Source: Bacillus sp. FJAT-28004 (GTDB lineage: Bacteria > Bacillota > Bacilli > Paenibacillales > Paenibacillaceae). From it: DNA of 64,000 bases. The position numbers and the translations under genes are program-made. Below are positions 43,534 through 52,900 of this stretch, in pieces. Each line of letters opens with the position of its first letter. The first letter of the stretch is position 1. Location of the stretch: NCBI RefSeq assembly GCF_001280845.1, contig NZ_LGHP01000002.1, positions 921,543-985,542 on the forward strand. The letters run 5' to 3'. The notes beneath the pieces are model-generated. The model was not told the DNA's origin and searched no databases. It saw nothing but the letters and a program-made list of their open reading frames with translations.

Positions 43534-44862
43534 ATGTTTGGTAAACCAATGAAAACATGGATGTTATCCGCTTTGACGGCTGTTATGGTTTTTACTCTGA
43601 CCACAGCTTGCAGCTCTTCAAATGATGGGAAAAAGCCCGAAAGTGGAAGCACAGAGAAAGTAATTACGCTTCGCATGATTGAAAGCTTGACCAGCCCGAG
43701 TCGTACAGCATTGATTAAAGAAAGTATTGACAAATTCATGGCCGAGAACAAGAATATCAAGGTTGAATTAATCTCTCCACCGTTTGATCAGGCTGATAAC
43801 AAAATCAGAACGATGTTGGCCGCCAAACAACCGCTAGACGTTTTGGAAGTACGCGATCTTAACGTTGCAGAATTCGTAAATAATAAATACGTAGAGCCGT
43901 TGAACGATTATACAGGCTCATGGAGCGACTTTGGTACGGTAACTGCTGTTGCCAAATCCGTTGCTTCCGTCAAGGATAAGCTCTACTTTATACCGAATGG
44001 ATTGTATCAACGCCAATTATTTTACCGTGCTGATTGGTTGAAGGAAGCGGGCATCAATGCTCCAGCTACCTACGAAGAATTAGTTAATGCATCAGTTAAG
44101 CTGACGGATGCTGCGAAGAACCGTTACGGCTTCTCATTCCGCGGCGGTCCTGGTGCTAATGGAGTTCCGGATGCCATCATTCAGGCATACAACTCAGAGA
44201 AGATCAATGTTGAGGATGCTATGTTCCTGAAGGATGGCGGAACGATCTACTCTTCTCCAGAAGCTAAAACGGCATTGGATCTGTATGTGAAGCTATACAA
44301 AGAAGGATCACCTCCAGACTCTATCAACTGGGGCTTCCAAGAGCAAGTACAGGCATTTACTTCTGGTGTAACCGCATTCCTTCTGCAAGATCCTGACGTT
44401 ATTCAAGTATTGAATGAGAACATGCAAGAAGGTACATGGGCAACAGCTCCAATGCCTACTGGTCCAGCAAGCAAAGCGATGATTTCTGCTGGTGGCGCAG
44501 GATGGGGTATAACTTCCCACTCCGAAAATAAAGAAGCTGCTTGGAAATTGATCACGTTCTTGTCCTCGCCTGAGGAGAACACTAAGCTCTCCAAGAGTCA
44601 TGGGACTGTGCCGATCCACTCCTCCGCTACTGAGGATGAGTTTTTCCAAAACGGGCCATATAAGACTTTACTCGATATGACGAATAAGCCGGATACTTTC
44701 ATAAATTTCAAGCCGCCATTCGAATATCCTGCTAATGGACAATGGGGTACCGTAGCTATGGAAAGCGGTCAGGCGATGCTGCTAGGTAAAACTTCGGTCG
44801 AAGATACGTTAACGAAGTGGAACGAATACTGGGACAAGGCGAAAGCGGACCTAAACAAATAA
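43534..44862 (+). CDS. ABC transporter substrate-binding lipoprotein (family 1)
   Basis: This 442-residue extracellular solute-binding protein has a lipobox 'LTTACSSS'. 'NKIRTMLAAKQPLDVLEVRDLNVAEFV' and 'SAGGAGWGITSHSENKEAAWKLI' are typical of sugar-type binding proteins. It is not close to the pair at 32615 and 35992. TAGGGGGAT precedes the ATG. It is followed by two permease genes and a PLP-enzyme gene. The ligand is unknown. Confidence 0.87.
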   Translation: MFGKPMKTWMLSALTAVMVFTLTTACSSSNDGKKPESGSTEKVITLRMIESLTSPSRTALIKESIDKFMAENKNIKVELISPPFDQADNKIRTMLAAKQPLDVLEVRDLNVAEFVNNKYVEPLNDYTGSWSDFGTVTAVAKSVASVKDKLYFIPNGLYQRQLFYRADWLKEAGINAPATYEELVNASVKLTDAAKNRYGFSFRGGPGANGVPDAIIQAYNSEKINVEDAMFLKDGGTIYSSPEAKTALDLYVKLYKEGSPPDSINWGFQEQVQAFTSGVTAFLLQDPDVIQVLNENMQEGTWATAPMPTGPASKAMISAGGAGWGITSHSENKEAAWKLITFLSSPEENTKLSKSHGTVPIHSSATEDEFFQNGPYKTLLDMTNKPDTFINFKPPFEYPANGQWGTVAMESGQAMLLGKTSVEDTLTKWNEYWDKAKADLNK

Positions 44863-44930
44863 ACTGAAAAATGGTGATGGGTAGCTCATTAGCTGCCCAT
44901 CGCATTTTCTAATCAAGGGCGGTGAATGCA

Positions 44931-45812
44931 TTGAGAAAGCAGCGAACGTATATTATGCTCAGCTTGCTACCAGCTTTGGTGTTGCTGCTGATATTTACGT
45001 TTTATCCATTTCTGCAAGGGGTAGTCATGGCGTTTCAGAACTATGTTCTGTTCGATTTGACGAATGTTCGGTTTATCGGATTCCAGAATTTCGTAACCGC
45101 TTTCCAGGATGCCAAGTTTCTCAAAGCAATGACGAATAGCGCGTACTGGGTGTTTTTCTCCTTAACGTTTCAATTTATAATTGGCCTCTCGCTTGCACTT
45201 ATCTTGCGCAAACCGTTTAGGGGCAGAGGGATATATCAAGGGTTTATCTTTTACTCTTGGGCTTTGTCTGGTTTCTTAATCGGCTTGATTTGGAAATGGA
45301 TGTTCAACTCGCAGATGGGCGTTATTAATGATATCTTGTTGCGTACGGGTCTCATTGATACTAGAATCGGCTTTCTCTCCGATCCAGACTGGGCGATGTC
45401 TTCGGTAATTATCGCAAATGTATGGTACGGTATCGCGTTTTTTGCAATCATGCTGCTTGCAGCACTTCAATCGGTTCCAGCAGATTTGTATGAAGCAGCA
45501 GAAATGGATGGAGCGGGGAGCATTCGCAAGTTTGTCAATGTGACCTTTCCTTTTATCCTTCCTACGATTATCGCAACGACTTTGCTAAGGGCTATTTGGA
45601 TCTTCAATGACCCAACGATTATTTATGGTTTGACTAACGGCGGTCCTGCAGGAACCACGCATATACTATCCTCTCTAATGCTGGATAAAATTATATACGG
45701 CGGGGACTACGGGATGGCATCTGCAATCGGCGTTACGATGATAGCGATTCTAATTCTGTACACGATTTTCTATTTGTTTGTGACCAAGTCGGAAAAGGTG
45801 GGTGATTTTTAA
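44931..45812 (+). CDS. Sugar-type ABC transporter permease (MalF type)
   Basis: This 293-residue membrane subunit has six predicted helices and the EAA loop 'YEAAEMDGAGSIRKFVNVTFP'. I prefer TTG 44931, 8 bases after AAGGGCGG, over GTG 44922, which lies inside that ribosome site. It ends one base before the next gene. There is no ATPase gene in this operon. Confidence 0.88.
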   Translation: MRKQRTYIMLSLLPALVLLLIFTFYPFLQGVVMAFQNYVLFDLTNVRFIGFQNFVTAFQDAKFLKAMTNSAYWVFFSLTFQFIIGLSLALILRKPFRGRGIYQGFIFYSWALSGFLIGLIWKWMFNSQMGVINDILLRTGLIDTRIGFLSDPDWAMSSVIIANVWYGIAFFAIMLLAALQSVPADLYEAAEMDGAGSIRKFVNVTFPFILPTIIATTLLRAIWIFNDPTIIYGLTNGGPAGTTHILSSLMLDKIIYGGDYGMASAIGVTMIAILILYTIFYLFVTKSEKVGDF

Positions 45813-45813
45813 G

Positions 45814-46641
45814 ATGAAGCCACGCATACTGACCGGTCTGAAGGTGTTGTATTTAGCGCTGCATTTTGTAATCATGGTATTTCCTTTATATTGGATTGTC
45901 ATTACTTCACTTAAGCCGCAAAAAGACATTTTCTCTTTCCCGCTTCAATATTGGCCGAAGCAATTCACATGGGATAACTATATCCAGATTTTTAAAATAT
46001 CCAAATTTCATGTTTACATCGGCAACAGCTTATTGGTGGCCGTACTCGCTGCCACTATAGTTATTTTCATAGCGACTCTAAGCGCATATGTAATGGCCCG
46101 CTTTCAGTTCAGAGGGCATAAACAAATTATGATGGCGTTTTTCATTACGCAAATGCTTCCAGGATTTATCGCACTGGCACCATTGTACTTACTGATGGCG
46201 GACTTGGATTTGATTAATAAACGGATGTCATTAATCATCTGCTATACGGTTATGCTCATTCCATTCTCTACAATTATGCTTCGAGGCTTTTTCCAGCGTG
46301 TTCCAAGCAGTCTAGAGGAGGCAGCCATGATTGATGGTTGTTCGCGTCTGACCGCATTGTTAAGAGTCATCATTCCGGTCATGCTCCCGGGGATTGCTTC
46401 GACCTTCATCTTTGCATTTGTACAAAACTGGAATGAGTTGTTCATGGCTGTCATGTTTATCGATGACGAGGCATTGAAGACGCTGCCAGTAGCTATGAAT
46501 TCCTTCGTGATGAAATTCGATGTGGATTGGGGGGCGATGTCGGCTGGAACGGTGTTATCGGTTATTCCTACCGTCATATTGTTCGCTTTTGCCCAGCGGT
46601 TCATCGTAGAGGGTTTAACACAGGGAGCAGAAAAAGGATAA
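45814..46641 (+). CDS. Sugar-type ABC transporter permease (MalG type)
   Basis: This 275-residue partner permease has the EAA loop 'LEEAAMIDGCSRLTALLRVIIP' and the tail 'AQRFIVEGLTQGAEKG'. ATG 45814 follows AAGGTGGGTG by about 9 bases and is favoured over GTG 45802, which is inside the previous gene. It is followed by the PLP-enzyme gene. Confidence 0.88.
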   Translation: MKPRILTGLKVLYLALHFVIMVFPLYWIVITSLKPQKDIFSFPLQYWPKQFTWDNYIQIFKISKFHVYIGNSLLVAVLAATIVIFIATLSAYVMARFQFRGHKQIMMAFFITQMLPGFIALAPLYLLMADLDLINKRMSLIICYTVMLIPFSTIMLRGFFQRVPSSLEEAAMIDGCSRLTALLRVIIPVMLPGIASTFIFAFVQNWNELFMAVMFIDDEALKTLPVAMNSFVMKFDVDWGAMSAGTVLSVIPTVILFAFAQRFIVEGLTQGAEKG

Positions 46642-46672
46642 TAAATTTATGGAATGGATAGAGGGAACCGAC

Positions 46673-47848
46673 ATGATGGAGAGAAAAGAATTGGATAATC
46701 AACTGCATACAAAAGTCTCTCACGATCAGGTAGATATGAAACATTATGGTGCAGTAACGATACCGATCTATCAAAACAGCTTATTTACATTCGAGAATCA
46801 TGAAACCTTCGATAACGCGATGCAAGATGTATTAGCCGCAAACGTATATTCCCGAGGCAACAATCCAACGGTAAAATATTTGGAAAGCAAAATCGCCGAT
46901 TTGGAAGGCGGCGAGCAATCGCGCTGCTTCGCATCCGGTATGGCAGCCATTTCAGGAACCTTGCATGCGCTGCTTAGTTCAGGCGATCATGTCATCTGCG
47001 TTGAGCAGGCTTATGGGCCGACACGAGAATTTCTGAACGAAATGTCGTTAAGGTATCAGGTGGAAGTAACTTTTGTAGATGGTAGTTTGCTCTCCGATTT
47101 CGAGGATGCATTGCAGCCAAATACAAGGATTATATACGTGGAAAGCCCTACTTCAGGCCTCTTCCAGCTGCAGGATCTTGAAGGAATAGCTCAACTTGCC
47201 AAGAAGGCAGGAGTCATAACAATGATTGACAGCAGCTGGGCAACGCCATGCTTTCAACGGCCGCTGACAATGGGTATCGATCTTGTGCTGCATTCGATGA
47301 CTAAGTTTTTTTCGGGTCATAGTGATTGTTTAGGCGGGGTAGTAACAGGACGGGCTTCGCTAATTAATCAAATAGAGAACAAAGGGTATATGCTGTTAGG
47401 TGGGATTATGACAGCTCATACAGCGTCGTTAATGATTCGTGGTTTACGTACGCTTCCGCTTCGAATGGAGCGGCACCAGAAGAGCGGCATGATCATTGCG
47501 GAATATTTGGAGAAGCATCCAATGGTCAATCGAGTAAACCATCCAGGCCTCCGTTCTCATCCACAGCATGATTTGGCGCAAAAACAATTGGACGGATACA
47601 GCAGCTTGTTCTCTTTTGAAACAAAGCTTCCCGTCGCCGTCATGAAGAAATGGGCTGATGCGCTTCACTATTTCCGAATTGCTGTCAGCTGGGGTGGTTA
47701 TGAGAGTCTCGTTACGGTAAATACGACGCCAGAGCGAAGAAACCCGGACGGAACCAACCCTTCAGTAGTCAGATTGTACATTGGGATGGAAGATCCGCAT
47801 ACGCTGATTGATGATATGGAGAGAGCATGGGAGCTAGTGAAGGTGTAG
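46673..47848 (+). CDS. PLP-dependent enzyme of the cystathionine gamma-synthase/lyase (Cys/Met metabolism) family
   Basis: This fold-type I PLP enzyme of 391 residues has 'SRCFASGMAAISGTL', the cofactor Asp in 'MIDSSWATP' (D186) and the Schiff-base Lys K211 in 'HSMTKFFSGHSD'. The N-terminal 'YSRGNNPTVKYLE' and C-terminal 'SWGGYESLV' are standard. The family does gamma- or beta-elimination or replacement on amino acids such as cystathionine, methionine or homoserine esters. Being last in an importer operon with a sugar-type binding protein, it may process an imported amino-acid or glycoconjugate compound. ATG 46673 follows GAGGGA by 6 bases. Confidence 0.82.
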   Translation: MMERKELDNQLHTKVSHDQVDMKHYGAVTIPIYQNSLFTFENHETFDNAMQDVLAANVYSRGNNPTVKYLESKIADLEGGEQSRCFASGMAAISGTLHALLSSGDHVICVEQAYGPTREFLNEMSLRYQVEVTFVDGSLLSDFEDALQPNTRIIYVESPTSGLFQLQDLEGIAQLAKKAGVITMIDSSWATPCFQRPLTMGIDLVLHSMTKFFSGHSDCLGGVVTGRASLINQIENKGYMLLGGIMTAHTASLMIRGLRTLPLRMERHQKSGMIIAEYLEKHPMVNRVNHPGLRSHPQHDLAQKQLDGYSSLFSFETKLPVAVMKKWADALHYFRIAVSWGGYESLVTVNTTPERRNPDGTNPSVVRLYIGMEDPHTLIDDMERAWELVKV

Positions 47849-47863
47849 GGTAATAGATGGTGT

Positions 47864-47893
47864 AGACCACTTCCTCGGAAGTGGTCTTTTTTT
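47864..47893 (+). terminator. Strong terminator after the PLP-enzyme gene
   Basis: AGACCACTTCC pairs perfectly with GGAAGTGGTCT around a 2-3 base loop, then seven T. Confidence 0.92.
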
Positions 47894-47939
47894 GTGTTGG
47901 TGGGGTTGAGCGGAGGGAGAGCCGAGGTTTCGAGCAGTC

Positions 47940-47962
47940 TTAACGGACATTAGTTCCGTTAA
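47940..47962. repeat. Short palindromic element
   Basis: TTAACGGA-N7-TCCGTTAA is a perfect 8-bp inverted repeat without a T run, between two convergent genes. Similar AACGGA...TCCGTT palindromes are, to my memory, scattered in Paenibacillus genomes; this is not proven here. Confidence 0.45.
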
Positions 47963-48014
47963 ATTATAATCCAACGGGGTTCATTTCAATACGACTAGTC
48001 TCATTCGTCGAGTT

Positions 48015-49103
48015 TTATTTGACGATATGGCTATCAACCACTACTTTTATTTTGACGGCGTGGTAGTTCTCTTTCCAAATCTTCTCGTTCCAATCTCTTG
48101 AATGAGCTCTGACGTAATTGCCTAAGCCCAGTGGATCTACTTGCAATTGTTGAAATTTCTTTGCTAACGCTTCACACTCTGCCTGGAGCTGATTATTCAT
48201 CACAATGTCCATTTCTTTAGGACTCATTCGCGAGTGTTGTGCTTCATTCGATTCTAATCTTTTGCCGGTTATACGGATGTAAAGCGTCATTTCTCTATTA
48301 TCATTCGAATATTTGTAGCGCAGTTTAGTTCTCAGGTTGCGAATCGAGATTTCATCTTGATCTTTCAGCCTTACCTTAAAAAAGCTCGTACGGGTATGCT
48401 GTTGTTTCATCCAGCTATAAGGAATCATTTCGGTTAACGACATTTTTCCGACATAAACAGCATCTTTTAATAATGCAATTCCGGTTAAGCTTACTCTATC
48501 GTTGATTAAATCAATGATGGGCATGACAGGATCCATTCCTTCGCCCTTGAGTTCATACATGAATTGATGAAGATTCATCCGCGGCAGGCCGAATGTATTA
48601 ATATTGTTCTCGATGACTTGGCAGAGATACCTACCGAGTGGCTGATTGGTGTGAGGATATTTATTACGGAAAATTTCGTCAGCTTTACCTGTTGTCATGG
48701 CTAGAGACATCCTGCCGGTAAGCAGAGGATCCTGAGAAAAGATTTCGGTGAAATCCTGAATACCTAATTGGATAATCGGTTTGCTGAAGAGTAGAATATT
48801 GAGCTTGCTGTTCGAGATATATTGATCACTATTGTGGTTCATATTCATCAGGACACTTTTGAGGTTATTCCCTTTATCGGTGAATAACTGATTGACAACG
48901 GTATGATTAATTTGAAAGGTAGGGACGCTTATCGTTATTTTATACAGATCCTCCTTAACATCTCCGCGCTTTTTCTCCATAGCCGTTTCGTCTGCTAGAT
49001 CTATAGCGGTTCCCAGAGAAATATAGATATCCTCTACAATTTCCTTCCTCACGGAGCAGCCAGTCAATAAACAGCTTGCAAGCAAAAGTATACACCATCT
49101 CAT
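48015..49103 (-). CDS. Spore germination lipoprotein, Ger(x)C family (second operon)
   Basis: This C subunit of a second germinant receptor has 362 residues. Lipobox 'CLLTGCS' is at the N-terminus. 'VEDIYISLGTAIDLAD' and the C-terminal 'DPLGLGNYVRAHSRDWNEKIW' match the family. It is the last gene of the minus-strand ger operon, starting 3 bases after gerB. The sequence is quite different from the first GerC in this window, so the operons are not a recent duplication. Confidence 0.87.
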   Translation of the reverse strand: MRWCILLLASCLLTGCSVRKEIVEDIYISLGTAIDLADETAMEKKRGDVKEDLYKITISVPTFQINHTVVNQLFTDKGNNLKSVLMNMNHNSDQYISNSKLNILLFSKPIIQLGIQDFTEIFSQDPLLTGRMSLAMTTGKADEIFRNKYPHTNQPLGRYLCQVIENNINTFGLPRMNLHQFMYELKGEGMDPVMPIIDLINDRVSLTGIALLKDAVYVGKMSLTEMIPYSWMKQQHTRTSFFKVRLKDQDEISIRNLRTKLRYKYSNDNREMTLYIRITGKRLESNEAQHSRMSPKEMDIVMNNQLQAECEALAKKFQQLQVDPLGLGNYVRAHSRDWNEKIWKENYHAVKIKVVVDSHIVK

Positions 49104-49106
49104 TGA

Positions 49107-50195
49107 TCACACGGCTCCTTTAAACCGGGATAGAAGGGCGAGTATCGGCACGTAAACGAAAATAAGCGCAAACCCGAAATAACTGGCGATCCGATAAATC
49201 GCCATGACTTGTTGCGAATCTTTGAAAGCTAAACTACCTGCAAGGACTAGAATGAGGAAAATAGGCAGCGTTTTTCTTTTTGAAACATTAAACTGCAATT
49301 TAGTGGATTGAATAGCCATCCAAACAAACATAGCAAGCAAAGGGACGAGTCTGAATATTTGAAAGGAAGCGCCGATAAATTCAACACGCTCCATGAAAGG
49401 AAGCTCAACAAATTTAAAAAGCGTTAAGATCGGCCAGTACTCTTCCTTCAATTGTCCTAAGCTATAGAACATCATCGAAAATATAAAAGCCATCAAATAA
49501 ATGACCATGGTGACTGTATTTCCCCACTGGGACCATACTTGCGCCTTTTTTCCATTCTTAATGAAGGGATAAAAGATCAGCAGCGCCTCGATACCAAGGT
49601 AACCGGGCAGCATGCTCCAGGTAGCCTCGAACAATTCTGTGAAGCTATGTGACCAAACAGGCAGCAGATTCGATAGATGGTAATAAGGCATTAGAATGGC
49701 ATAAATGACAATAAGCGCAATGGAGGCTTGAGCAAATAAGAAAAATCCGACAATGACGCGAAATCCACCAGCAACTATATAGTAGGCTAATAATAACAAC
49801 AGAAAGATGAGGACACCTACTTGCAGATCTGGAAAAATCCAAATTTTTATAATCTCCGCATACAATCGCACACTCATCGCACTTATGATTAAGAAATTGA
49901 TAATTAAAACGATGTTGAAACCACCGCCAATCAGGCTGCCAAACATACGCTTGTTTATAGAAATGAGATCGGTCTGTTGACGATTTAATAAGGAGTACAT
50001 AAACCAAATTCCAATATGCATAAAGATAGCTGCCAAAATAATAGCGATCCAAGCATCTTGACCGACAAGGATGGCCAACCTACGTTGAAAGCTTAAATAA
50101 TCGAGACCTGCTTGCGCGCCAAAAGCTAAATAAAAAGCGGATGAAGGCGGAATGGTCATATGATCTGGCACTTTATAATCCGTCTTCATCCTCAT
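49107..50195 (-). CDS. Spore germination permease, GerB family (second operon)
   Basis: This B subunit has 362 residues with about ten membrane segments. 'IPPSSAFYLAFGAQAGLDYL' at the first helix and 'GYLGIEALLIFYPFIKNG' in the middle fit the family. AAGGAG lies 4 bases before the ATG at 50195 and 10 bases before a second ATG at 50189, so either could be used. It starts 8 bases after the gerA stop and is followed by gerC. Confidence 0.88.
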   Translation of the reverse strand: MRMKTDYKVPDHMTIPPSSAFYLAFGAQAGLDYLSFQRRLAILVGQDAWIAIILAAIFMHIGIWFMYSLLNRQQTDLISINKRMFGSLIGGGFNIVLIINFLIISAMSVRLYAEIIKIWIFPDLQVGVLIFLLLLLAYYIVAGGFRVIVGFFLFAQASIALIVIYAILMPYYHLSNLLPVWSHSFTELFEATWSMLPGYLGIEALLIFYPFIKNGKKAQVWSQWGNTVTMVIYLMAFIFSMMFYSLGQLKEEYWPILTLFKFVELPFMERVEFIGASFQIFRLVPLLAMFVWMAIQSTKLQFNVSKRKTLPIFLILVLAGSLAFKDSQQVMAIYRIASYFGFALIFVYVPILALLSRFKGAV

Positions 50196-50203
50196 ACGTC
50201 TCC

Positions 50204-51649
50204 TTACTCGTCAATGTCATTCAAAGGCTCCAGTTTACTCTTTTTACTCTTAAACAATGGACGGTTAACGGTGGCCCGGGTTGTAAAGTTGTTTAAAGGT
50301 GCTCTAATAATGGAATCTACCCAATCCTGCGGTCGAAGCGGATAATAAGGCTGTAGGAACGGAGTGCCTAATGACTTTAAACGCAATAAGTGAGTTAGCA
50401 AAAAACATGCGCAAATCAGTATGCCCACAAGTCCAAACATGGAAGCGGCAATAATAAATGGATACCGCAGCACACGAATGGTATTGCTCATATGAAATAT
50501 AGGAACAGTGAACGAGGATAAGGCAGACAGTGCGACCAAGATCAGCAATATATTACTTGTTAAAGCAGCTTGGACGGCAGCCGTACCGAGTACGATACCG
50601 CCTACAATACCGATGGTTTGTCCAATTTTGGACGGCAACCTAGCTCCGGCTTCCCTCAATAATTCAATACTGAGTTCCATGAAAATGACCTCCATAAAAG
50701 GGGGGAAGGGAAGATTGATTCTAGATGAAATAATGGGCTCTAACAGCAGAGTTGGAATCAGATGATAATGGTAGGTCAAAACCGCAATGTACATCGGTGT
50801 TACTAAAATAGAAAAGAGAATGGCAAAAATTCGTAATATACGAAAAAACGAACCGATATGCCAAGGCAAGTAATAGTCCTCGTACGCAACGAGAAATTGG
50901 CCTAACGTTGCTGGACCCGAAAAGGCTTGTGATGATCCTTCCGCAATAACGGCGATGCCACCGGCCGATAAAATATGAACCAATCGATCGGGCCTCTCCG
51001 TTTCGATAAATTGAGGGAACAATGAATATTTATTATCTTCCATCAACTGAGTCATACTCGTACTATCTGTAATTACATCTGTATTAATGCTGTTCAGACG
51101 TTTAACCATACTCGTGATATTAATGGGATTAGCTAGGTCTTCTATGTACATTACGACACATCGCGTTTGAGTTACATGGCCGATCGTATACTCTTCTACC
51201 CTAAGCTGTGTAAGGGGGAGCCTTCTACGGATGAGCATGATGTTCGTATCCAAGGATTCAATAAATGCTTCTTTTGGTCCGATGACACTAAATTCAATTT
51301 CAGGAGCCTCAATGGAGCGGGCATCCGTTTGAATCACTTGGAGGGCGATACATGCATCTTCTTCAAGGGTGGAAATCATTAAATAACCGATTAGAAGTTT
51401 CTTGGTCATCTCCTCGTAATCGGTTAGAATAGATCGGTCAGAGAAAGGCAGTGCCTCATAGCTTTTCTGGATGCCTTCACCCTTTAGCCGATGTAAAGCT
51501 GGAAAAATATATTGGTTTAAGTTGTTCATATTAACTAACGTTTTATAATAACAAATGTAATAAGTCGATGTAGGAGTCTCATAGGTAAGGCTGACAAAAT
51601 CAGTTGATTTGGAATGGAATTCAACAGCTTGATCATACAACTTACCCAC
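50204..51649 (-). CDS. Spore germination protein, GerA family (second operon)
   Basis: This A subunit has 481 residues from GTG 51649, which follows AAAGGAGTG by 8 bases. The open frame reaches 51757 but overlaps the preceding kinase gene and lacks a ribosome site there. Visible marks are 'VIGPKEAFIESLDTNIMLIRRRL' and 'REAGARLPSKIGQTIGIVGGIVLG', plus about five C-terminal helices. Gene order is A-B-C, unlike the first operon (A-C-B). Confidence 0.88.
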   Translation of the reverse strand: MGKLYDQAVEFHSKSTDFVSLTYETPTSTYYICYYKTLVNMNNLNQYIFPALHRLKGEGIQKSYEALPFSDRSILTDYEEMTKKLLIGYLMISTLEEDACIALQVIQTDARSIEAPEIEFSVIGPKEAFIESLDTNIMLIRRRLPLTQLRVEEYTIGHVTQTRCVVMYIEDLANPINITSMVKRLNSINTDVITDSTSMTQLMEDNKYSLFPQFIETERPDRLVHILSAGGIAVIAEGSSQAFSGPATLGQFLVAYEDYYLPWHIGSFFRILRIFAILFSILVTPMYIAVLTYHYHLIPTLLLEPIISSRINLPFPPFMEVIFMELSIELLREAGARLPSKIGQTIGIVGGIVLGTAAVQAALTSNILLILVALSALSSFTVPIFHMSNTIRVLRYPFIIAASMFGLVGILICACFLLTHLLRLKSLGTPFLQPYYPLRPQDWVDSIIRAPLNNFTTRATVNRPLFKSKKSKLEPLNDIDE

Positions 51650-51731
51650 AAATGACACTCCTTTCATTATCGTCCCATAGTTTGTCCGAAAGGGCATGAA
51701 ATATGTGCCAATATAAACGATAATACTTGGA

Positions 51732-52628
51732 TTACACTGATGCATCTTCCGGCACAATTACCTGAATATGACGCGGTATACTGCTTAGTTGGATGGGCAA
51801 GGAAGGTCCTTCTTCGCCATCTACGTTGGTCTTTACGGATTCAGACGAGCTTACTCTTACATTTTTTGCTGTAAAGTAAACCACATCTTTATGATTCTTA
51901 AAGTTGCCGAACAGTAAAGACAAGCTGGCTGTAATGGTATTGAATATATTAAGATCCTTTATAATGAAGCAGTGAAGCAGGCCATCGTCAACAGCCGCAT
52001 CGGGCGCTAGTTTTTCAAAACCGCCTGCTGAGTTGGTTAGAGCGGCGAGAAAGAGCGGGGATTCTCCTTCCCATGTCTCTCCATCATAACGAATGCAAAG
52101 GGGATGGGTGGGCTGTTGTATAAGTTCTTTAATCCCTTCTTTTAAGTAGGCTAAAGAGCCAAACCTGGACTTATCGTCTGACGATACGGAAGAGAGTGAT
52201 TCAGCAAATGAGCCTACGGCAACTGTGTTGACGAACAACTGGTCATTTAATCGGCCTAAATCTGCTATTTTCACTCGGGTAGAAGAGAGGGTTTGGATCG
52301 CTTTTTCGGGATTCAGTGGAATTTGTAATGCGCGAGCAAAATCATTAACTGTTCCAAGAGGAACTACCCCAAGCATCGGAAGATGATCCTGATTGATGAG
52401 TCCATTAATCGTTTCGTGAAGCGTGCCATCTCCTCCGATAGAAACGACTAAATCATAACGATGCTCACAGGCAGTGATACAAAACTGGGTTGCGTCCCGT
52501 TCCTTTGCCGTCTCCTTGACCGTAACTTCGTACCTTTGATCAGTCAAAATTTCTTCCACGTTTCCGACATAGTTGAGTGCCTCTTCTTTACCGGAGGTAG
52601 GATTCATAATAATCATCGCTTTTTTCAT
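51732..52628 (-). CDS. Diacylglycerol kinase family lipid kinase (YegS/DgkB type)
   Basis: This soluble lipid kinase has 298 residues. 'MIIMNPTSGKEEALNYV' begins the catalytic domain, 'SIGGDGTLHETINGLI' holds the nucleotide-binding GGDGT motif and 'VPLGTVNDFARAL' the second conserved motif. Such enzymes phosphorylate diacylglycerol or related lipids. ATG 52628 has AGAGAGGAA just upstream; the longer frame to 52673 has no ribosome site. It is on the same strand as the second ger operon, 82 bases before gerA. Which member of the family (DgkB, YtlR, BmrU-like) cannot be told. Confidence 0.85.
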   Translation of the reverse strand: MKKAMIIMNPTSGKEEALNYVGNVEEILTDQRYEVTVKETAKERDATQFCITACEHRYDLVVSIGGDGTLHETINGLINQDHLPMLGVVPLGTVNDFARALQIPLNPEKAIQTLSSTRVKIADLGRLNDQLFVNTVAVGSFAESLSSVSSDDKSRFGSLAYLKEGIKELIQQPTHPLCIRYDGETWEGESPLFLAALTNSAGGFEKLAPDAAVDDGLLHCFIIKDLNIFNTITASLSLLFGNFKNHKDVVYFTAKNVRVSSSESVKTNVDGEEGPSLPIQLSSIPRHIQVIVPEDASV

Positions 52629-52753
52629 AAATAGGTTCCTCTCTATTTGAAGGCCGTTTCTATTAGAGTACATTTGATTTTACTTACTAATACCCTGTGG
52701 AGTTAGTCGTTAATCTTAAAGTTTGGAATATAACAAAGTAAAACGGAATAGGT

Positions 52754-52792
52754 TGAGAGTCGCCCCAACACATTGTGGGCGGCTCTTTTTTT
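52754..52792 (+). terminator. Hairpin with T run, plus-strand orientation
   Basis: AGAGTCGCCC pairs with GGGCGGCTCT (one G-T pair), then seven T. No plus-strand gene ends upstream; it would shield the next gene from antisense readthrough. Confidence 0.6.
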
Positions 52793-52900
52793 AGTGAAAA
52801 CCACCGAGGTTCACTCTCCGTTCACAAGCTTATGCTATGCTCTCCCATGTAAGTCGAGAGTAGGTTATCAAAAAAATATGCTGAATGTTGGAGGCTTGTC

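Noticed and set aside
51650..51757. N-terminal extension of the second GerA protein
   Set aside because: It overlaps the lipid kinase gene and has no ribosome site; GTG 51649 follows AAAGGAGTG.
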